The translations under genes and the position numbers were made by a program. From the NCBI RefSeq assembly GCF_000003605.2, contig NW_003135936.1:1-42564 (forward strand): a stretch of 42,564 bases of DNA, read 5' to 3'. The stretch comes from Saccoglossus kowalevskii. Taxonomy: Eukaryota; Hemichordata; Enteropneusta; Harrimaniidae. Each line of letters opens with the position of its first letter. The stretch's first letter is position 1. Of this stretch, positions 37,920-42,564 are shown in pieces. Below the pieces are notes generated by a model. That model saw nothing but the letters and a program-made list of their open reading frames with translations. It was not told the origin of the DNA and did not search any database.

Positions 37920-38210
37920 TGGATCATGGGTTTGATAAGTTGCCAGTGTGATGAAACATGGGTTTGATGAGTTGTCAGTGTGATGAATCATGGGTTTGAT
38001 AAGTTGTCAGCGTGATGAAACATGGGTTTGATAAGTTGTCAGTGTGATGAATCATGGGTTTGATAAGTTGTCAGTGTGATGAAACATGGGTTGGATAGGT
38101 TGTCAGTGTGATGAAACATGGGTTTGATAAGTTGTCAGTGTGATGAATAATAGGTTTGATCAGTTGTCAGTGTGATGAATCATGGGTTTGATAAGTTGTC
38201 AGTGTGATGA
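37920..38210. repeat. Higher-order block W, short copy
   Basis: ggatcatgg with gttgccagtg, aaacatgg with gatgagttg, aatcatgg, gcgtg-aaacatgg, aatcatgg, gggttggatagg, aaacatgg, aataatagg with gatcag and aatcatgg repeat the order seen at 32660-32930 and 36575-36840. It ends at the diverged island starting at 38211. Confidence 0.86.
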
Positions 38211-38357
38211 ACCATGGTTTTGTTAAGTGTTCAGTGGGATGATCCATGATTTTGTTAAGTGTTCAGTGGGATGAACCATGGTTTGGTTAATTGTTCAGTT
38301 TGTGGAATAAGGGTTTGGTTCATTGTTCAGGGGGAGGAATCTTGGGTTGGTAAGTTG
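38211..38357. repeat. Diverged island 5, cleanest sister-subfamily run
   Basis: About four and a half consecutive monomers follow a second 32-bp consensus with gttcagtgggatga, accatgg and ttttgttaagt. Anchors lie at 38200, 38232, 38264, 38296, 38328 and 38359 (four spacings of 32, then 31). Against the main consensus roughly six of 32 positions differ consistently, including gttcag for tgtcag, gtgggatg for gtgtgatg and gttaag for gataag. This consistency argues for a real subfamily rather than random decay. Confidence 0.86.
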
Positions 38358-38543
38358 TCAGTGTGATGAAACATGGGTTTGATAAGTTGTCAGTGTAATG
38401 AATCACGGGTTTGATAAGTTGTCAGTGTGATGAAACATGGGTTTGATAAGTTGTCAGTGTGATGAAACACAGGTCTGATAAGTTGTCAGTGTGATGAATC
38501 ATGGGTTTGATAAGTGTCAGTGTGATGAAACATGGGTTTGATA

Positions 38544-38648
38544 GGTTGTCCCTGTGATGAACCCTGGTTTTGATCCTTTGTCCGTGTGATGAATCCTGAG
38601 TTTGATAAATTGTCAATGAGATGAACCCTGATTTTGATACCTTGTCAT
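38544..38648. repeat. Diverged island 6
   Basis: Three monomers enriched in C: ggttgtccctgtgatga, accctggttttgatcc, tttgtccgtgtgatga, atcctgagtttg, gtcaatgagatga, accctgattttgatacc. They keep the overall shape and approximate period of the main unit, but with a recurrent aaccctg or aatcctg centre. The patch lies only about 190 bp after the preceding island and is bounded on both sides by ordinary monomers. Confidence 0.8.
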
Positions 38649-39790
38649 TGTGATGAAACATGGGTTTGATAAGTTGTCAGTGTGATGAAACATGGGTTTG
38701 ATAAGTTGTCAGTGTGATGAATCATGGGTTTGATAAGTTGTAAGTGTGATGAAACATGGGTTTGATAAGTTGTCAGTGTGATGAATCATGGGTTTGATAA
38801 GTTGTCAGTGTGATGAAACATGGGTTTGATAAGTTGTCAGTGTGATGAATCATGGCTTTGATAAGTTGTCAGTGTGATGAATCATGGGTTTGATAAGTTG
38901 TCAGTGTGATGAAACATGGGTTTGATAAGTTGTCAGTGTGATGAAACATGGGTTTGATAAGTTGTCAGTGTGATGAATCATGGGTTTGATAAGTTGTCAG
39001 TGTGATGAAACATGGGTTTGATAAGTTGTCAGTGTGATGAAACATGGGTTTGATAAGTTGTCAGTGTGATGAAACATGGGTTTGATAAGTTGTCAGTGTG
39101 ATGAAACATGGGTTTGATAAGTTGTCAGTGTGATGAATCATGGGTTTGATAAGTTGTCAGTGTGATGAATCATGGGTTTGATAAGTTGTCAGTGTGATGA
39201 ATCATGGGTTTGATAAGTTGTCAGTGTGATGAAACATGGGTTTGATAAGTTGTCAGTGTGATGAATCATGGGTTTGATAAGTTGTCAGTGTGATGAATCA
39301 TGGGTTTGATAAGTTGTCAGTGTGATGAAACATGGGTTTGATAAGTTGTCAGTGTGATGAATCATGGGTTTGATAAGTTGTCAGTGTGATGAATCATGGG
39401 TTTGATAAGTTGTCAGTGTGATGAAACATGGGATTGATAAGTTGTCAGTGTGATGAATCATGGGTTTGATAAGTTGTCAGTGTGATGAAACATGGGTTTG
39501 ATAAGTTGTCAGTGTGATGAAACATGAGTTTGATAAGTTGTCAGTGTGATGAAACATGGGTTTGATAAGTTGTGAGTGTGATGAAACATGGGTTTGATAA
39601 GTTGTCAGTGTGATAAATCATGGGTTTGATAAGTTGTCAGTGTGATGAATCATGGGTTTGATAAGTTGTCAGTGTGATGAAACATGGGTTTGATAAGTTG
39701 TCAGTGTGATGAAACATGGGTTTGATAAGTTGTCAGTGTGATGAATCATGGGTTTGATAAGTTGTCAGTGTGATGAAACATGGGTTTGAT
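38647..39790. repeat. Plain stretch dominated by two subtypes
   Basis: A long run of aaacatggg and aatcatggg monomers with only isolated variants: a gtaagtg junction near 38741, ggctttgat near 38855, ggattgat near 39431, one aaacatgag near 39527, one gtgagtg near 39574. No repeated block order is apparent. The composition resembles 30940-31920. Confidence 0.85.
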
Positions 39791-40084
39791 AAGTTGTCAG
39801 TGTGATGAATTATGGGTTTGAAAGTTGTCAGCGTGATGAATCATGGGTTTGATAAGTTGTCAGTGTGATGAAACATGGGTTTGATAAGTTGTCAGTGTGA
39901 TGAATCATGGGTTTGAACGTTGTCAGCGTGATGAAACATGGGTTTGATAAGTTGTCAGTGTGATGAATCACGGGTTTGATAAGTTGTCAGTGTGATGAAA
40001 CATGGGTTTGATAAGTTGTCAGTGTGATGAAACATGGGTTTGATAAGTTGTCAGTGTGATGAATCATGGGTTTGATAAGTTGTC

Positions 40085-40726
40085 AGTGTGATGAAATATG
40101 GGTTTGATAAGTTGTCAGTGTGGTGAATCATAGGTTTGATAAGTTGTCAGTGTGATGAAACATGGGTTTGATAAGTTGTCAGCGTGATGAAACATGGGTT
40201 TGATAAGTTGTCAGTGTGATGATTCACGGGTTTGATAAGTTGTCAGTGTGATGAAACATGGGTTTGATAAGTTGTCAGTGTGATGAAACATGGGTTTGAT
40301 AAGTTGTCAGTGTGATGAATAATGGGTTTGATCAGTTGTCAGTGTGATGAATCATGGGTTTGATAAGTTGTCAGTGTGATGAAACATGAGTTTGATAAGT
40401 TGTCAGTGTGATGAAACATGAGTTTGATAAGTTGTCAGTGTGATGAAACATGGGTTTGATAAGTTGTGAGTGTGATGAATCATGGGTTTGATAAGTTGTC
40501 AGTGTGATGGATCATGGGTTTGATAAGTTGTCAGTGTGATGAAACACAGGTCTGATAAGTTGTCAGTGTGATAAATCATGGGTTTGATAAGTTGTCAGTG
40601 TGATGAAACACAGGTCTGATAAGTTGTCAGTGTGATAAATCAGGGGTTTGATAAGTTGTCAGTGTGATGAAATATGGGTTTGATAAGTTGTCAGTGTGAT
40701 GGAACATGGGTTTGATAAGTTGTCAG
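40085..40726. repeat. Higher-order block Q, far copy
   Basis: Partner of 1735-2373 about 38.35 kb away, with the same subtype order and the same private gattcacggg variant at 40221. It carries none of the three short deletions seen in the left copy. Its inner part also matches block P (9481-9950 against 40261-40730), so P and Q are overlapping versions of one larger family of higher-order repeats. Confidence 0.92.
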
Positions 40727-41724
40727 TGTGATGAATCATGGGTTTGATAAGTTGTAAGTGTGATGAAACATGGGTTTGATAAGTTGTCAGTGTGATGAAT
40801 CATGGGTTTGATAAGTTGTCAGTGTGATGAAACATGGGTTTGATAAGTTGTCAGTGTGATGAATCATGGGTTTGATAAGTTGTAAGTGTGATGAAACATG
40901 GGTTTGATAAGTTGTCAGTGTGATGAATAATGGGTTTGATCAGTTGTCAGTGTGATGGAACATGGGTTTGATAAGTTGTCAGTGTGATGAATCATGGGTT
41001 TGATAAGTTGTCAGTGTGATGAATCATGGGTTTGATAAGTTGTCAGCGTGATGAAACATGGGTTTGATAAGTTGTCAGTGTGATGAAACACAGGTCTGAT
41101 AAGTTGTCAGTGTGATGAATCATGGGTTTGATAAGTTGTCAGTGTGATGAAACATGGGTTTGATAAGTTGTCAGTGTGATGAAACATGGGTTGGATAAGT
41201 TGTCAGTGTGATGAAACATGGGTTGGATAAGTTGTCAGTGTGATGAATAATGGGTTTGATCAGTTGTCAGTGTGATGAATCATGGGTTTGATAAGTTGTC
41301 AGTGTGATGAAACATGAGTTTGATAAGTTGTCAGTGTGATGAAACATGAGTTTGATAAGTTGTCAGTGTGATGAAACATGGGTTTGATAAGTTGGCAGTG
41401 TGATGAATCATGGGTTTGATAAGTTGTCAGTGTGATGAATCATGGGTTTGACAAGTTGTCAGTGTGATGAAACATGGGTTTGATAAGTTGTCAGTGTGAT
41501 GAATCATGGGTTTGATAAGTTGTAAGTGTGATGAAACATGGGTTTGATAAGTTGTCAGTGTGATGAATCATGGGTTTAATAAGTTGTCAGTGTGATGGAA
41601 CATGGGTTTGATAAGTTGTCAGTGTGATGAATCATGGGTTTGATAAGTTGTCAGTGTGATGAAACATGGGTTTGATAAGTTGTCAGTGTGATGAAACATG
41701 GGTTTGATAAGTTGTCAGTGTGAT

Positions 41725-41765
41725 GAAACTGGGTTTGATAAGTTGTCGTGTGATGAATCTGGGTT
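41725..41765. repeat. Two adjacent monomers with short deletions
   Basis: Monomers read gatgaaactggg (two bases short of aaacatggg), gttgtcgtgtg (one base short) and gatgaatctggg (two bases short). The same two-base loss in two neighbouring monomers suggests either a deletion copied by duplication or one local consensus error. Flanks are normal. Confidence 0.8.
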
Positions 41766-42037
41766 TGATAAGTTGTCAGTGTGATGAATCATGGGTTTGA
41801 TAAGTTGTCAGTGTGATGAAACATGGGTTTGATAAGTTGTCAGTGTGATGAAACATGAGTTTGATAAGTTGTCAGTGTGATGAAACATGAGTTTGATAAT
41901 TTGTCAGTGTGATGAAACATGGGTTTGATAAGTTGTCAGTGTGATGAATAATGGGTTTGATCAGTTGTCAGTGTGATGAATCATGGGTTTGAAAGTTGTC
42001 AGTGTGATGAAACATGGGTTTGATAAGTTGTCAGTGT

Positions 42038-42560
42038 GATGAAACATGGGTTTGATAAGTTGTCAGTGTGATGAAATATGGGTTTGATAAGTTGTCAGTG
42101 TGATGAATCATGGGTTTGATAAGTTGTCAGTGTGATGAATCATGGGTTTGATAAGTTGTCAGCGTGATGAAACATGGGTTTGATAAGTTGTCAGTGTGAT
42201 GAATCACGGGTTTGATAAGTTGTCAGTGTGATGAAACATGGGTTGGATAAGTTGTCAGTGTGATGAAACATGGGTTTGATAAGTTGTCAGTGTGATGAAT
42301 AATGGGTTTGATCAGTTGTCAGTGTGATGAATCATGGGTTTGATAAGTTGTCAGTGTGATGAAACATGGGTATGATAAGTTGTCAGCGTGATGAAACACA
42401 GGTCTGATAAGTTGTCAGTGTGATGAATCATAGGTTTGATAATTTGTCAGTGTGATGAAACATGGGTTTGATAAGTTGTCAGTGTGATGAAATATGGGTT
42501 TGATAAATTGTCAGTGTGGTGAATCATAGGTTTGATAAGTTGTCAGTGTGATGAAACATG
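42038..42560. repeat. Higher-order block U, copy 2, at window end
   Basis: Partner of 11770-12292, including the gggtatg monomer (42369). It reads cacaggtctg where the left copy reads cacagctctg. The match fails in the last few bases (acatgag in place of acatggg), where the window is cut. Confidence 0.88.
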
Positions 42561-42564
42561 AGTT

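Larger units (their letters stand above)
1..42564. repeat. 32-bp satellite array filling the whole window
   Basis: Direct head-to-tail copies of a 32-bp unit run from end to end with no unique sequence. The spacing of the word cagtgtg is 32 in nearly every line; a perfect common-form monomer is 482-513. The common unit has 10 G, 2 C, 11 T and 9 A (37.5% GC, strongly G-over-C on this strand) and contains no CpG. Variation is concentrated in the middle (aaacatgg, aatcatgg, aatcacgg, aaacacagg, aaatatgg, aataatgg, aatcatagg) and at the junction (gtcagtg, gtcagcg, gtaagtg, gtgagtg, gtctgtg, ggcagtg). A 31-bp form with gtttgaaag or gtttgaacg in place of gtttgataag recurs about 30 times. All copies have the same orientation. 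The array runs off both ends: the right edge is cut in mid-monomer, and at the left edge only the first three bases depart from register. Stretches not covered by another entry contain only these monomers. Confidence 0.99.

Noticed and set aside
17994-38661. Short open frames of 60-79 codons on the - strand (17994-18176, 19568-19774, 19995-20222, 24600-24785, 33615-33824, 36076-36264, 38422-38661)
   Set aside because: All are translations of the satellite itself, with MIHHTDNLSNP-like words. Three 32-bp units make 96 bases, so the peptide repeats every 32 residues with a TGA once per cycle (from cac-tga-caa). A frame stays open only where that TGA is mutated (gtctgtg, gacagtg, gtaagtg, gtgagtg junctions) or an indel shifts the frame. 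There is no start context, length or codon pattern that suggests a gene.
1-42564. CRISPR array
   Set aside because: The repeat length is in the CRISPR range, but copies are directly adjacent with no unique spacers, and variation is shared subtype variation rather than spacer diversity.
1-42564. Telomeric or simple repeat
   Set aside because: No TTAGGG-, TTTAGGG- or TTAGG-type runs are present. The period is 32 bp with complex sequence.
1-42564. Rho-independent terminators, tRNA or structured RNA from gtgtgatga...tcatcac-like words
   Set aside because: Short self-complementary words recur with every monomer but form no stem of useful length with a T-run, and no tRNA or rRNA signature is present.

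Overview
The whole 42,564-base window is one uninterrupted tandem satellite array. The basic unit is 32 bp, which is about 1,330 monomers by length. A perfect copy of the commonest form lies at 482-513. It begins gtcagtgtgatga and ends gggtttgataagtt. I find no protein-coding gene, RNA gene, transposon, CRISPR array, origin or unique sequence on either strand. The + strand is closed by several TGA and TAA codons per monomer. The - strand carries one TGA per 96 bases (three monomers) in every frame, so open stretches there are short accidents.

A tandem array this long with no intervening genes points to a eukaryotic chromosome (centromeric, pericentromeric, subtelomeric or other heterochromatin), probably from a long-read assembly. 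I cannot name the species. One central dinucleotide occurs as CG, TG, CA or TA in otherwise similar monomers. That is the pattern left by CpG deamination and suggests a genome that methylates CpG.

The array is structured. Monomers fall into recurrent subtypes: aaacatgg, aatcatgg, aatcacgg, aaacacaggtctg, aaatatgg, ggtgaatcatagg, aataatgg...gatcag and aaacatgag. These recur in the same order as higher-order blocks of about 10-21 monomers. Clear pairs include 16341-17019 with 31989-32667 (two mismatches by eye), 29573-30242 with 32834-33503 (one mismatch), 8261-8866 with 9541-10146 (1,280 bp apart), 11443-11970 with 17968-18495, 11770-12292 with 42038-42560, and 1735-2373 with 40085-40726 (about 38.35 kb apart). 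Between them lie plainer stretches made mostly of two alternating subtypes, for example 30940-31920 and 38647-39790.

Two kinds of disturbed patch interrupt the pattern. Substitution-rich islands at 7870-7992, 29152-29264, 36979-37078 and 38211-38357 keep the 32-bp rhythm and share a second consensus (gttcagtgggatga, ttttgttaagt), so they look like an older sister subfamily. Two further islands, 19618-19762 and 38544-38648, are diverged in other ways. Indel-rich patches at 23651-23843, 33700-33996 and 35931-36206 keep the expected subtype order but gain or lose single bases, mostly in homopolymers. Those look more like consensus-sequence errors than biology.

The monomer ends in tTGATAAg, which fits the GATA-factor consensus WGATAR. 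An array this long would therefore hold on the order of a thousand such sites. Whether they are used cannot be told from sequence.
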